Shown here: positions 45,992-54,841 of the stretch, piece by piece
How the letters are laid out: every line of letters begins with the position of its first letter
How positions within the stretch are numbered: position 1 is the stretch's first letter
Source: PLA3 sp964592235
GTDB taxonomy: Bacteria; Planctomycetota; Phycisphaerae; UBA1845; UTPLA1
Length of the DNA: 64,000 bases
Direction of reading: 5' to 3'
Assembly (NCBI GenBank): GCA_964592235.1
Contig: CAZQCF010000015.1
Coordinates: forward strand, 1 to 64,000
Position numbers and translations under genes: made by a program
Notes under the pieces: model-generated
The model's database searches: none
What the model saw: only the letters and a program-made list of their open reading frames with translations
Told to the model about the DNA's origin: nothing

Positions 45992-47005
45992 TTATCGGTT
46001 CTGGCCCCGCCAGGCGGCGAGGGCCTTCATCTCTTCGGCAAGCTTGGCGTAGTCGGCGAGGGTAAGCGACTGCTGCCCGTCAGACAGTGCCCGGCTCGGT
46101 TCGGGGTGCGTCTCGATCATGACACCATCCGCGCCGGCTACGACCGACGCCCGGGCCAGCGGCGGCACGGCCCAACTGATGCCCACGCCGTGCGACGGGT
46201 CGGCGATGACGGGCAGATGCGTGTGATGCTTGATCATCACGACCGCCGAGAGGTCGAACGTGTTGCGCGTCATCGTTTCGTAGGTGCGGATTCCGCGCTC
46301 ACAGAGCATGACTTCGTAGTTGCCGAGGCTTAAAAGATACTCCGCCGCCATGAACAATTCCTGCAGCGTTGCGCTGATGCCACGCTTCAGCAGCACGGGC
46401 CGCCGCAACCGGCCCGCGGCCTCCAGCAGTGAAAAGTTCTGCATGTTCCGCGCGCCGATCTGCACCACGTCGGCCACTTCCGCCACGGCCGCGAGCGATT
46501 CGACGTCCTTTACCTCGGTCACGATCCGCAAATCGAACGCCGCCTTCACGTCGGCCAGCAGACGCAGGCCTTCTTCCTTCATGCCCTGAAATGCGTACGG
46601 ACTGGTGCGCGGCTTGTAGGCGCCGCCGCGGAGGAACTTCGCGCCGCTCGCCGCCACCGCCTCGGCCGTTCGCAGAATCTGCTCGCGCGATTCGACGGAG
46701 CAGGGACCGGCCATGACGTGCAGGCCGCCATCGCCGACCTTCGCGCCGCGCACGTCGATGATCGTCGGCTCGGGCTTCACCTCGCGGCTGACCAGCTTGT
46801 ACGGCTTGGAGATCGGCACACACTCGGCGACGCCGTCGAGGTCCTGGAAATGATCGGGCGAGACCGCTCCGGGGTTTCCGGTGATGCCGACGGCGGTTCG
46901 AATCGATCCGGGGATTTCGTGCGGCGTGAAACCGATCTCTCGAATGCGGGCGCAGACCTGCTCGATCTGCTTTGCCGTCGCACCTTGTTTCATCACGATA
47001 AGCAT
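45992..47005 (-). CDS. aroF: 3-deoxy-7-phosphoheptulonate synthase (DAHP synthase, AroF type)
   Basis: It joins phosphoenolpyruvate and erythrose 4-phosphate at the entry to the shikimate pathway. The 337 residues carry an N-terminal ferredoxin-like regulatory domain (1-66) and the catalytic barrel with AGPCSVES, GGAYKPRTSPYAFQG, RGIRTYE, HLPVIADPSHGVG and IETHPEPSRALSDG. This is the type I-beta subfamily. It is on the opposite strand to the MBL-fold gene and is next to the phosphatase gene. Confidence 0.96.
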   Translation of the reverse strand: MLIVMKQGATAKQIEQVCARIREIGFTPHEIPGSIRTAVGITGNPGAVSPDHFQDLDGVAECVPISKPYKLVSREVKPEPTIIDVRGAKVGDGGLHVMAGPCSVESREQILRTAEAVAASGAKFLRGGAYKPRTSPYAFQGMKEEGLRLLADVKAAFDLRIVTEVKDVESLAAVAEVADVVQIGARNMQNFSLLEAAGRLRRPVLLKRGISATLQELFMAAEYLLSLGNYEVMLCERGIRTYETMTRNTFDLSAVVMIKHHTHLPVIADPSHGVGISWAVPPLARASVVAGADGVMIETHPEPSRALSDGQQSLTLADYAKLAEEMKALAAWRGQNR

Positions 47006-47012
47006 GGGAACC

Positions 47013-47621
47013 TCAATGCGGCGGTGCGGCTTGTTCGGGTGCGCCGGTTTTTGCCGAGGCGCCGGCCGGCCTTTGGGCCAGGTAGTTGGCGTACGCCCGC
47101 AGGTGATCGCAGAGCGGCTTTTCCTTCACCGGGTCGAGATCGTAGCGCGCCTCAAGCTCCTGCAACACATCGTCGATCGTTCGGCCCTGCTTGCGCAGCC
47201 AGTAGGCGGCGAGCACGGCGTTGGATCGTTGCTTGCCCGCGGCGCAATGAAAGAACGTCGGCCGCGCGCGCTCGTCCGCGACGACTTCGGCTGCCCGATC
47301 CAGCGCCTCGAACGGCGCAAGTCCGTCTCCGGGCATGGGGATGCGAATCTGTTTCAATCGCAGCGCCCGCGCGGCGGCGACGGCGCCCTGATCGTCGGGA
47401 TCGTCGGTCTGGCCGGTGAGACTGACGACGGTCTTGACCTTTTCCTCGGACGCGAGCAGCCGGATGTGCTCTGCGGTGGGCAGGCCACCGCGGAAGAGGC
47501 TGTCGGCCTCGACTTCGACGAATCGGCGCGGGTACTTCCAGCGGTCCTGCATGTGTGTCAGTGCGAGGACACCGGCGGGGAGAGCAACCAGCAGCAAAGC
47601 CAGTCCGATCGCGCGTCGCAT
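47013..47621 (-). CDS. Secreted/membrane-anchored dual-specificity-type protein phosphatase
   Basis: The ATG at 47621 has GGAGG eight bases upstream; 202 residues. The N-terminus is a signal or anchor (RRAIGLALLLVALPAGVLAL). The active-site loop HCAAGKQRS (C126, R132) is the HCX5R signature of protein tyrosine and dual-specificity phosphatases; VVSLTGQTDDP precedes it as the usual Asp loop. The C-terminus is Ala/Pro-rich. The seven-base gap to aroF suggests cotranscription. The export signal means its targets are likely outside the cytoplasm. Confidence 0.85.
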   Translation of the reverse strand: MRRAIGLALLLVALPAGVLALTHMQDRWKYPRRFVEVEADSLFRGGLPTAEHIRLLASEEKVKTVVSLTGQTDDPDDQGAVAAARALRLKQIRIPMPGDGLAPFEALDRAAEVVADERARPTFFHCAAGKQRSNAVLAAYWLRKQGRTIDDVLQELEARYDLDPVKEKPLCDHLRAYANYLAQRPAGASAKTGAPEQAAPPH

Positions 47622-47706
47622 CAGAGGAGCCTCCGTACCGGAAGGAGGACTCGTTGCGAAATGCGACAACATGACATGACAAAGGAAGACGACATCGGGG
47701 TTGAGT

Positions 47707-48858
47707 TTATTGTGCGGCGATGGCCTCCGGCAGATCGACGGCGTTGATGGCATCGAGCATCTTTCGGAGCCGGCCGTGCGAGCGGCGGTTGAATCGCATG
47801 ATCAAGCGCGGTTTTTCCGGCAGCTCGTCGCCTTCTTCGGGCAGGGCGGCGCCCAGCTCGATCTTCCCGCCATCGAGGATGTCCGCGTACTCGGCGTTTA
47901 GCCCCGCGACGAAGTCGGTGGGCAGCTTATCGTTGAGACGGATCACCAGCGTGTCGCGCACGTAGCGATAGGAGTGGAATCGGCGATAGAACCGGAGAAT
48001 CTCCTGTACGGCGACTTCGATATCGTCGGTGATTTTGATGAGGTTCATGTCCTCGGCGCTGATCATGCCGGTGTGCAGCAGTTCGGCCTTCACGTAGGTG
48101 CGCCAGTGCTGCCAGTAGGTGCCGCCCGGGGCATCGATAAGCACGACGGGGACCATCGGGGCCTTGCCGGTCTGGATGAGCGTCAGGGCCTCGAAGCCCT
48201 CGTCCTGCGTGCCGAAGCCGCCGGGGAAGAGCGCGATCGCCTTCGACTCGCGAATGAACATCAGCTTGCGCGTAAAGAAGTAGTTGAAGTTCACCAGCTT
48301 CTTATCCAGCGCGATGAACTCGTTGGTGCGTTGCTCGAACGGCAGGCGGATCGCCACGCCGAAGCTCGCCTCGGCCCCCGCGCCGCCGTGACCGGCCTTC
48401 ATGATGCCGTCGCCGGCGCCGGTGATGACCATCCACTCGCACTCGCGCATGCGCTCGGCGAACCGCAGGGCGGCCTGGTAATCGGGGTGATCTTCCGGCG
48501 TGCGGGCCGATCCGAAGATCGACACCTTGGGAATGTGTTCGTACGGGGCGAACGTCTTGAACGCGAAGCGCAGCTCCGCCAGCGCGCGATCCATCAATTT
48601 CACGTCTGCCCGGGCCGTGCCGTCGGCGCAGAGCCGACAGACCGTGCGAATCATGTTCCGAAAGTGCTCCCCGTCCGGGCCGGGACAAAAGCGAGCGACG
48701 AAGTCGGCGATGGCCGCCTCGCGCGCCTCGCGGGCTTCGATGACTTCGCGGGATTCTGGTGCTGATTTGTTGTCGCTCGCCGCGATGGCGCTGCGACCCT
48801 CGGACGTCTCGCGCGATGCGCGCGCGCCGCCACTTACCGGACTTGTTTCATTCTTCAC
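47707..48858 (-). CDS. LOG family protein (nucleotide 5'-monophosphate phosphoribohydrolase-like)
   Basis: The 383 residues show the family pattern: VSIFGSARTPEDHPDY, GAGDGIMKAGHGGA (the GAGxG motif), then the signature PGGFGTQDEGFEAL near residue 210. Members are annotated as 'lysine decarboxylase' by habit but cleave nucleoside monophosphates; LOG proteins make cytokinins in plants and act in nucleotide salvage in bacteria. The N-terminal extension (about 30-100) and the C-terminal region are longer than in minimal LOG. It is divergent from pgsA. Confidence 0.9.
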   Translation of the reverse strand: MKNETSPVSGGARASRETSEGRSAIAASDNKSAPESREVIEAREAREAAIADFVARFCPGPDGEHFRNMIRTVCRLCADGTARADVKLMDRALAELRFAFKTFAPYEHIPKVSIFGSARTPEDHPDYQAALRFAERMRECEWMVITGAGDGIMKAGHGGAGAEASFGVAIRLPFEQRTNEFIALDKKLVNFNYFFTRKLMFIRESKAIALFPGGFGTQDEGFEALTLIQTGKAPMVPVVLIDAPGGTYWQHWRTYVKAELLHTGMISAEDMNLIKITDDIEVAVQEILRFYRRFHSYRYVRDTLVIRLNDKLPTDFVAGLNAEYADILDGGKIELGAALPEEGDELPEKPRLIMRFNRRSHGRLRKMLDAINAVDLPEAIAAQ

Positions 48859-49057
48859 GTGTGCTCTCTTTCGTTGATTTCAGCCGTACCCGTGTACGGC
48901 CACTTCGTTTTCTCATTTTTCTTGTCCAACCAGTATAGCCGGTTTCGCCCGGCGTGCCCAATGGCCCTTTTCGCTGCGTTTTCGCTGCCGCGACCGCCCG
49001 GACCGGCTTTGACATTTCGCGCGCTGCGTGGTTTGCTCCACTTGGAAGGCGCACGTC

Positions 49058-49702
49058 ATGGGCTGGCCCAACCGCATCTCTGTCGGGCGATTGCTGCTTA
49101 TCGCCCCCTTCGTCGCTTGCCTGCTTAGTCAGCCCGGCCATCCGTACTTACGACATGTTGCAGTGGGACTGTTCGCGCTCATGGCGATCAGCGATTTTCT
49201 GGACGGCTACCTCGCCCGGCGGCTGAAAGATGAATCGCCGCTGGGTGCGTTTCTTGACCCATTGGCCGACAAGTTTCTTGTGACGTTCGCCGTGATCATT
49301 CTTGCCATCGTCGGTGTTCGTGAAGGCATCGAACCGCAGGCAAAGATCGAGCTCCTCCCGGCATGGGTCGCCGTGGCCGCCGTGGGGAAGGACCTGTTGG
49401 TGAGCATTGGCTTCGCGGTTGTTTACCTGTCCACCACACGCGTCCACATTCAGCCGCGGCGGCTGGGCAAGTGGTGCACGACCGCGGAACTGGTGATGGT
49501 GTTGGCGATGCTGCTCTGGCCGGAGGTGTATGGGCTGGGCCGTTTCGGGTATTATTTCGTGCGAGGATTGTGGATGGCCGTGGTGGCGCTGGCGATTCTG
49601 GCGACGCTCGATTACATCCGAGCCGGCAGCCGTTTCATTGCCGCGCAGGCCCCGCGGGACCCGGTCCATTTGGATTCCGAATCGCGCGGCTTGCCGCGCT
49701 GA
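49058..49702 (+). CDS. pgsA: CDP-alcohol phosphatidyltransferase, PgsA-like
   Basis: The ATG at 49058 has GGAAGG upstream; 214 residues. The CDP-alcohol motif is complete (DFLDGYLARRLKDESPLG, with D-X3-D after it in FLDPLADK). Five to six membrane helices follow. It most likely joins CDP-diacylglycerol with glycerol 3-phosphate for phosphatidylglycerol, but other CDP-alcohol transferases share the motif. The stop is 15 bases before ribBA, so they are probably cotranscribed. Confidence 0.87.
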   Translation: MGWPNRISVGRLLLIAPFVACLLSQPGHPYLRHVAVGLFALMAISDFLDGYLARRLKDESPLGAFLDPLADKFLVTFAVIILAIVGVREGIEPQAKIELLPAWVAVAAVGKDLLVSIGFAVVYLSTTRVHIQPRRLGKWCTTAELVMVLAMLLWPEVYGLGRFGYYFVRGLWMAVVALAILATLDYIRAGSRFIAAQAPRDPVHLDSESRGLPR

Positions 49703-49717
49703 AAGCACAGGTCGGTC

Positions 49718-50968
49718 ATGTCGGACGGCTCACCCTTTGCGACGATTCCCGAAGCGCTGGACGAACTTCGCGCCGGGCGATTCATCATTCTCGTGGACGA
49801 CGAAGACCGCGAGAACGAGGGCGATCTCGTCTGCGCCGCGCAGCTCGCCACGCCCGACATGATCAACTTCATGATCCGCCAAGCCGCCGGCAAGCTCTGC
49901 CTCACGCTCACCGCCGACACCTGCGAGCGGCTGCATCTTTACCCGCAAGTGCACGAGAACACGGCTTCGCACGGCACGGCTTTCACCGTTTCGGTCGATG
50001 CCGGGCCGGAGTTTGGCGTCACCAGCGGCGTGTCCGCCGCCGATCGCTGCCGCACGATCCACCGCTGCATCGCCGACGATGCGAAACCGTCGGACCTGCG
50101 CCGGCCGGGTCACATCAGCCCGCTGAAGGCCAAGGCCGGCGGCGTGCTGGTGCGAGCGGGGCACACGGAGGCAAGTGTCGATTTGGCGCAGCTGGCCGGG
50201 TTGAAGCCGGCCGGGCTGATTATTGAGATTCTCAACAAGCAGGGGGAGATCTCGCGACTGCCGGAGCTGATCGAGCTGGCGCGCGAACTGGGTTTGAAAA
50301 TCTGCACGATCGCGAGCCTCGTGGAATATCGCCTGCAGCGCGAGCGATCGGTGATACGCATTGAGTCGATCCCGCTGCAGAACGAGTTCGGCACATGGAC
50401 GCTGCACGCGTACGAATCGGTGCTGGACAGCGAGCCGCACGTGGCGCTGTGCATGGGCGAGCTGGGCCGGCACGACGGCGCCGGCGAGCCGGTGCGCGTG
50501 GAGCACCCCGTGCTGGTGCGCGTACACAGTCAGTGTCTGACGGGCGACGTGTTCGGGTCGTATCGCTGCGATTGCGGTGAGCAGTTGGACCTCGCGATGC
50601 GGCGAATCGCCGAAGCCGGCGAAGGCGTGGTGGTGTATCTGCGTCAGGAGGGCCGCGGCATCGGCCTGACGAACAAGCTGCATGCGTACCGGCTGCAGGA
50701 CGAGGGGCTGGACACGGTCGAGGCGAATGAGAAGCTGGGTTTCCCGGCTGACAAGCGCGACTACGGCATCGGCACGCAGATTCTTCGCGACCTGGGACTG
50801 CACCAGGTGCGAATTCTCACCAACAATCCCAAGAAAACAAGCCGGTTGTCAATTTATGGGCTGGAGGTGGTGGAGCAGCTTCCCCTCCGCATTAAGCCGC
50901 GCCCGGGGAACGAGAAGTATCTGCGCACCAAGCAGACCAAGCTGGGGCATCTGCTGGATGAAGAGTAA
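49718..50968 (+). CDS. ribBA: Bifunctional 3,4-DHBP synthase / GTP cyclohydrolase II
   Basis: It supplies both precursors of riboflavin. The N-terminal half (about 5-200) is DHBP synthase (ILVDDEDRENEGDLVCAAQ, later KAKAGGVLVRAGHTEA). The C-terminal half (about 210-410) is GTP cyclohydrolase II with the zinc cysteines C273, C284 and C286 (CLTGDVFGSYRCDC) and RQEGRGIGLTNK and DKRDYGIGTQIL. 416 residues. The absence of an obvious riboswitch in the 15-bp upstream gap suggests expression from the pgsA promoter. Confidence 0.97.
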   Translation: MSDGSPFATIPEALDELRAGRFIILVDDEDRENEGDLVCAAQLATPDMINFMIRQAAGKLCLTLTADTCERLHLYPQVHENTASHGTAFTVSVDAGPEFGVTSGVSAADRCRTIHRCIADDAKPSDLRRPGHISPLKAKAGGVLVRAGHTEASVDLAQLAGLKPAGLIIEILNKQGEISRLPELIELARELGLKICTIASLVEYRLQRERSVIRIESIPLQNEFGTWTLHAYESVLDSEPHVALCMGELGRHDGAGEPVRVEHPVLVRVHSQCLTGDVFGSYRCDCGEQLDLAMRRIAEAGEGVVVYLRQEGRGIGLTNKLHAYRLQDEGLDTVEANEKLGFPADKRDYGIGTQILRDLGLHQVRILTNNPKKTSRLSIYGLEVVEQLPLRIKPRPGNEKYLRTKQTKLGHLLDEE

Positions 50969-51015
50969 TTCAGTCTATCCGTAGAAGTTCCCCGCAAAGC
51001 GACCGCATCAGGTCG

Positions 51016-51399
51016 TCAGATTTTGGCGATGCGGGTCACACGCTCGAAATGCCGATCGCGCGTGAAGAGCGTCAAATTATGTTGCCAGACGAGCGCGGCG
51101 ATCCAGAGGTCGTTCGTCGGGATCGGCGTTCCCAGTCCTTGCAGCTCAACAAGAAGTTCTGCATAGAAGTGGCTCGTCTCGGGGTCGGGAAGCAGCACAT
51201 GGACACGCGGCTGGCGCAGAAATCGCGATAACCCTTCCTCATTGCGACGAGGCTGACGACCTTTGAGGAATCCCGAGCGAAGCTCTCCCAGCACAATGAA
51301 CGGAATATAGACTTCCGACGCCGTCCGAATCGGCTCGCGCGCTTCGGGCATTCCCAGGAAGTAATCGCGATAGCGATTCGTATCGAGGGCGAGTCTCAT
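51016..51399 (-). CDS. PIN-domain toxin, VapC-like ribonuclease
   Basis: The ATG at 51399 overlaps the stop of the antitoxin gene (ATGA); 127 residues. The PIN acidic residues are D6 (LALDTNRY), E39 (GELRS), D97 (TNDLWIAAL) and D115 (FTRDRHF). VapC toxins cut tRNA or rRNA in the growth-control mode. The coupling to a ribbon-helix-helix-type antitoxin gene upstream is the standard arrangement. Confidence 0.92.
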   Translation of the reverse strand: MRLALDTNRYRDYFLGMPEAREPIRTASEVYIPFIVLGELRSGFLKGRQPRRNEEGLSRFLRQPRVHVLLPDPETSHFYAELLVELQGLGTPIPTNDLWIAALVWQHNLTLFTRDRHFERVTRIAKI

Positions 51400-51656
51400 T
51401 TCCACATCTCGGGATCCACCTGCCTTTGTTCTTCCAACGCGCGGTCAAACTCCGGGTCGGGCTGCATGGAACCGAAGAACTGATCCAGATCGGTATGAAT
51501 CACCTTTTCTTCGGTCCGAGTGGCGGCGCGACGCAACGCATCGAGCAAAACAGCGTTCAGGCTGCGGCCCAGACGCTTCGCTTGTCTGCGTAGCGCCCGA
51601 TCGAGGTCGTCCGGCACGGATCGAATCGTGTACTGGGTTTTTCGCGGTTTCTTCAT
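51396..51656 (-). CDS. Antitoxin of the VapBC-type pair, RHH-like
   Basis: The 86 residues begin with a basic segment and a ribbon-helix-helix-like core (YTIRSVPDDLDRALRRQAKR, then RSLNAVLLDALRR). The acidic C-terminus (FDRALEEQRQVDPEMWK) would bind the toxin. It overlaps the toxin gene by 4 bases and likely represses its own promoter. The operator was not found. Confidence 0.88.
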   Translation of the reverse strand: MKKPRKTQYTIRSVPDDLDRALRRQAKRLGRSLNAVLLDALRRAATRTEEKVIHTDLDQFFGSMQPDPEFDRALEEQRQVDPEMWK

Positions 51657-51793
51657 GCCTGCATTCTATGCCTGCACTGCCTGCATGGCAAGCAGGCACT
51701 TTCCACGTCGGCCGCCGAGCACGGATTGTTGAGCCGGGAGAGGCCAGTTAGCATCCGGAAAATGCCCGTTCGTCTGAATCGGAGGCTGATACC

Positions 51794-52630
51794 ATGCCAA
51801 GCGTTCGTTCGGGCTGCTTCGCCGCACTTGGCGGCGTTTTCTTTACCCTCGCGGGGCCGGGATGCTCCTCGGCCGGCTTTCATTCCTACGACCGATTCCG
51901 GGCCGAGCGCACCCTTGCCAGCGCTGCGCCGGCCCGCGCGCCGACCGCCGCAGCGTTGAATGCCGATGCGCTGCCGCCCCTCGAACCGCACGCTTCCAAC
52001 GCAGACCGAACCAATCCCGCGCTGGCCGAGGCGGACGAACAGCGCATCGTGATCTATTCGGCGAGTCTCAACATGGTCGTCATGGACATCGATCGATCGA
52101 TCGACGCGGCGCTGGCCATGACGAAGGAGCTGGGCGGTTACATGCAAAGCCGCCACGAGAGCCGGCTGGTCGTGCGGATCCCCGCGGCGAAGTTCGAGAA
52201 GGCCCTCGCGCAATTCGAAGAGCTGGGAACGGTTGACGGTCGCCAGATCGAGGCGCAGGACGTGACGGAGGAATTCGTCGATCTCGATGCGCGGCTCAAG
52301 GCGGCGCAGGCCGTGCGCGAGCGGTTGCTCGCCGTACTGGCCGATGCGCGGAAGGTTGAAGACACGCTCGCGGTTGAAAAGGAACTGGGCCGCGTCAATG
52401 CCGAGATCGACGGGCTGAAGGCGAAGCTGGACGTGCTTCGCGGCCGCGTGGCGATGAGCACCGTGTCGTTGCTCTTCAAGCGGGTGGCGCGGCTGCCGGC
52501 GCTGGGGCCGGGGATCCGCTTGCCGTTCGCCTGGCTGGACGAACTCGACCTGGGCCGGCTGGTCGGGCAGGACGAACTCTCACCGCGGTACTTGAAGAAT
52601 ATGACAATGGGCTACAAAGGTTCCTTCTGA
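51794..52630 (+). CDS. DUF4349-domain lipoprotein
   Basis: The 278 residues begin with a signal sequence ending LAGPGCSS, a weak lipobox. The body (about 80-230) is the DUF4349 pattern: RIVIYSASLNMVVMDIDRSI, then ESRLVVRIPAAKFEKAL, then EEFVDLDARLKAAQAVR and a coiled coil (VEKELGRVNAEIDGLKAKLD). It lacks the terminal membrane helix seen in many relatives. It is 19 bases ahead of a second lipoprotein gene. Function unknown. Confidence 0.78.
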   Translation: MPSVRSGCFAALGGVFFTLAGPGCSSAGFHSYDRFRAERTLASAAPARAPTAAALNADALPPLEPHASNADRTNPALAEADEQRIVIYSASLNMVVMDIDRSIDAALAMTKELGGYMQSRHESRLVVRIPAAKFEKALAQFEELGTVDGRQIEAQDVTEEFVDLDARLKAAQAVRERLLAVLADARKVEDTLAVEKELGRVNAEIDGLKAKLDVLRGRVAMSTVSLLFKRVARLPALGPGIRLPFAWLDELDLGRLVGQDELSPRYLKNMTMGYKGSF

Positions 52631-52649
52631 CCGCCGAACGGGATCCATC

Positions 52650-53255
52650 ATGAAGCAAACAAATACAAGCTGTTTCAAAACCCCCTCTCCCTTCGAGGGA
52701 GAGGGTTGGGGTGAGGGTGAATCGATTCGTTTCAGCCGCTTCTCCCCCTCACCCGACCTCTCCCCCAAGGGGGAGAGGAGTTTTGAAACCGGTACTGGGA
52801 AGTTTCGGATCAAGACGGTTGTCGCGCTCGCGCTGGTGGCGCTGGCGAACGGCTGTGCCCGGATCGACGCACCGTCGGGCTACGTCGAAGTGAAGAACGT
52901 CTACGGCTACGACTACAAGGCGGTCTCAGCGCAGGGCAATGTTTTCGCGCTGACCTCGCGCGACAACCCCGCCGGCAAGGGTGATCTGACGTTCTGGTCG
53001 CAGGCGGTCGAGCATCAGAAGGTGGCGATCGACGGCTATCGGCTGGAAGGGCGGGAGGAAATCAAATCGGCGTCGGACCTGGCCGGAACGCTGTTCGATC
53101 TGCGCGTCGGAAGCGGCAGCGCGGAGTACACCTACCTGATCGCGCTGTATGTGACACCGAGGACGATCTACACCGTCGAAGCCGGCGGGCCGAGCAAGCG
53201 GATCGAGACCGACCGCGCCGCGATCACGCGCGCGATGGCGTCGCTGCGGCCATGA
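52650..53255 (+). CDS. Lipoprotein-like protein with a repeat-derived N-terminus
   Basis: The ATG at 52650 opens a 201-residue frame. Residues 9-47 are translated from family 1 copy C (SPFEGEGWGEGESIRF..., then SPDLSPKGERSFET). A normal signal with lipobox (VVALALVALANGC) only begins about residue 55. There is no ATG, GTG or TTG between the repeat and the signal in frame, so the repeat has either displaced the old start or must be translated ahead of the signal. The mature part has no recognised family (YGYDYKAVSAQGNVFALTS region). It follows the DUF4349 gene closely. Confidence 0.6.
   Translation: MKQTNTSCFKTPSPFEGEGWGEGESIRFSRFSPSPDLSPKGERSFETGTGKFRIKTVVALALVALANGCARIDAPSGYVEVKNVYGYDYKAVSAQGNVFALTSRDNPAGKGDLTFWSQAVEHQKVAIDGYRLEGREEIKSASDLAGTLFDLRVGSGSAEYTYLIALYVTPRTIYTVEAGGPSKRIETDRAAITRAMASLRP
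52672..52789. repeat. 118-bp structured repeat, family 1 copy C
   Basis: Terminal GTTTCAAAAC and GTTTTGAAAC are perfect. It is the same length as copy B and 107 of 118 bases identical, in inverted orientation. Similarity extends a few bases past both ends (ACCG on one side and CAGYTTGTA on the other), so the element boundary may lie slightly outside the inverted repeats. It lies within a coding frame. Confidence 0.9.
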
Positions 53256-53597
53256 TACGCTTGCGGAATTTTTCGCTGCAATCGCATCGTAGAGGCAGAG
53301 GCGAGCCGGCTCCTGATTGGCGATTCCCGGTCCGCAAGCAATGCAATGCTGCCGGCCCACCGCATCCGGGCTGCGATCATTCTTGATCTTCTAAACGGAT
53401 CGAATAACCTATCTCTCACTCTTCCCGATTGGCAGATTTGGCGTGCCGTTCCGTCAAGTCGAGAGAAGGCTCATCGGGCATGGTCGCATGCCCTGCATGC
53501 ATGGAAGTAACGCTTGAAGTCATCCCGGGCGCCTTATCGTTTCGACGTGTGGAGCGCGTGCGCGACCCGCACAAAATGCGCTCGATCAATTCAGTTG
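53256..53597. other. Gene-free interval
   Basis: The 342 bases between the lipoprotein stop and the FGE start hold only short, poor frames. A TTG-started extension of the FGE frame to 53514 is possible but lacks a signal. No promoter or repeat stood out. Confidence 0.5.
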
Positions 53598-54755
<1,158 letters not shown>

Positions 54756-54841
54756 CGCCCTGGTGGAAGAGGCGTGAAGCCACGAACGATTGAGCCTCAA
54801 TGTGCGGTCGGGCGCGGCCTGACCATGAAGGAGAAGCAAGC

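Noticed and set aside
49703..49717. Flavin riboswitch before ribBA
   Set aside because: The gap to pgsA is 15 bases, too short for an FMN aptamer.
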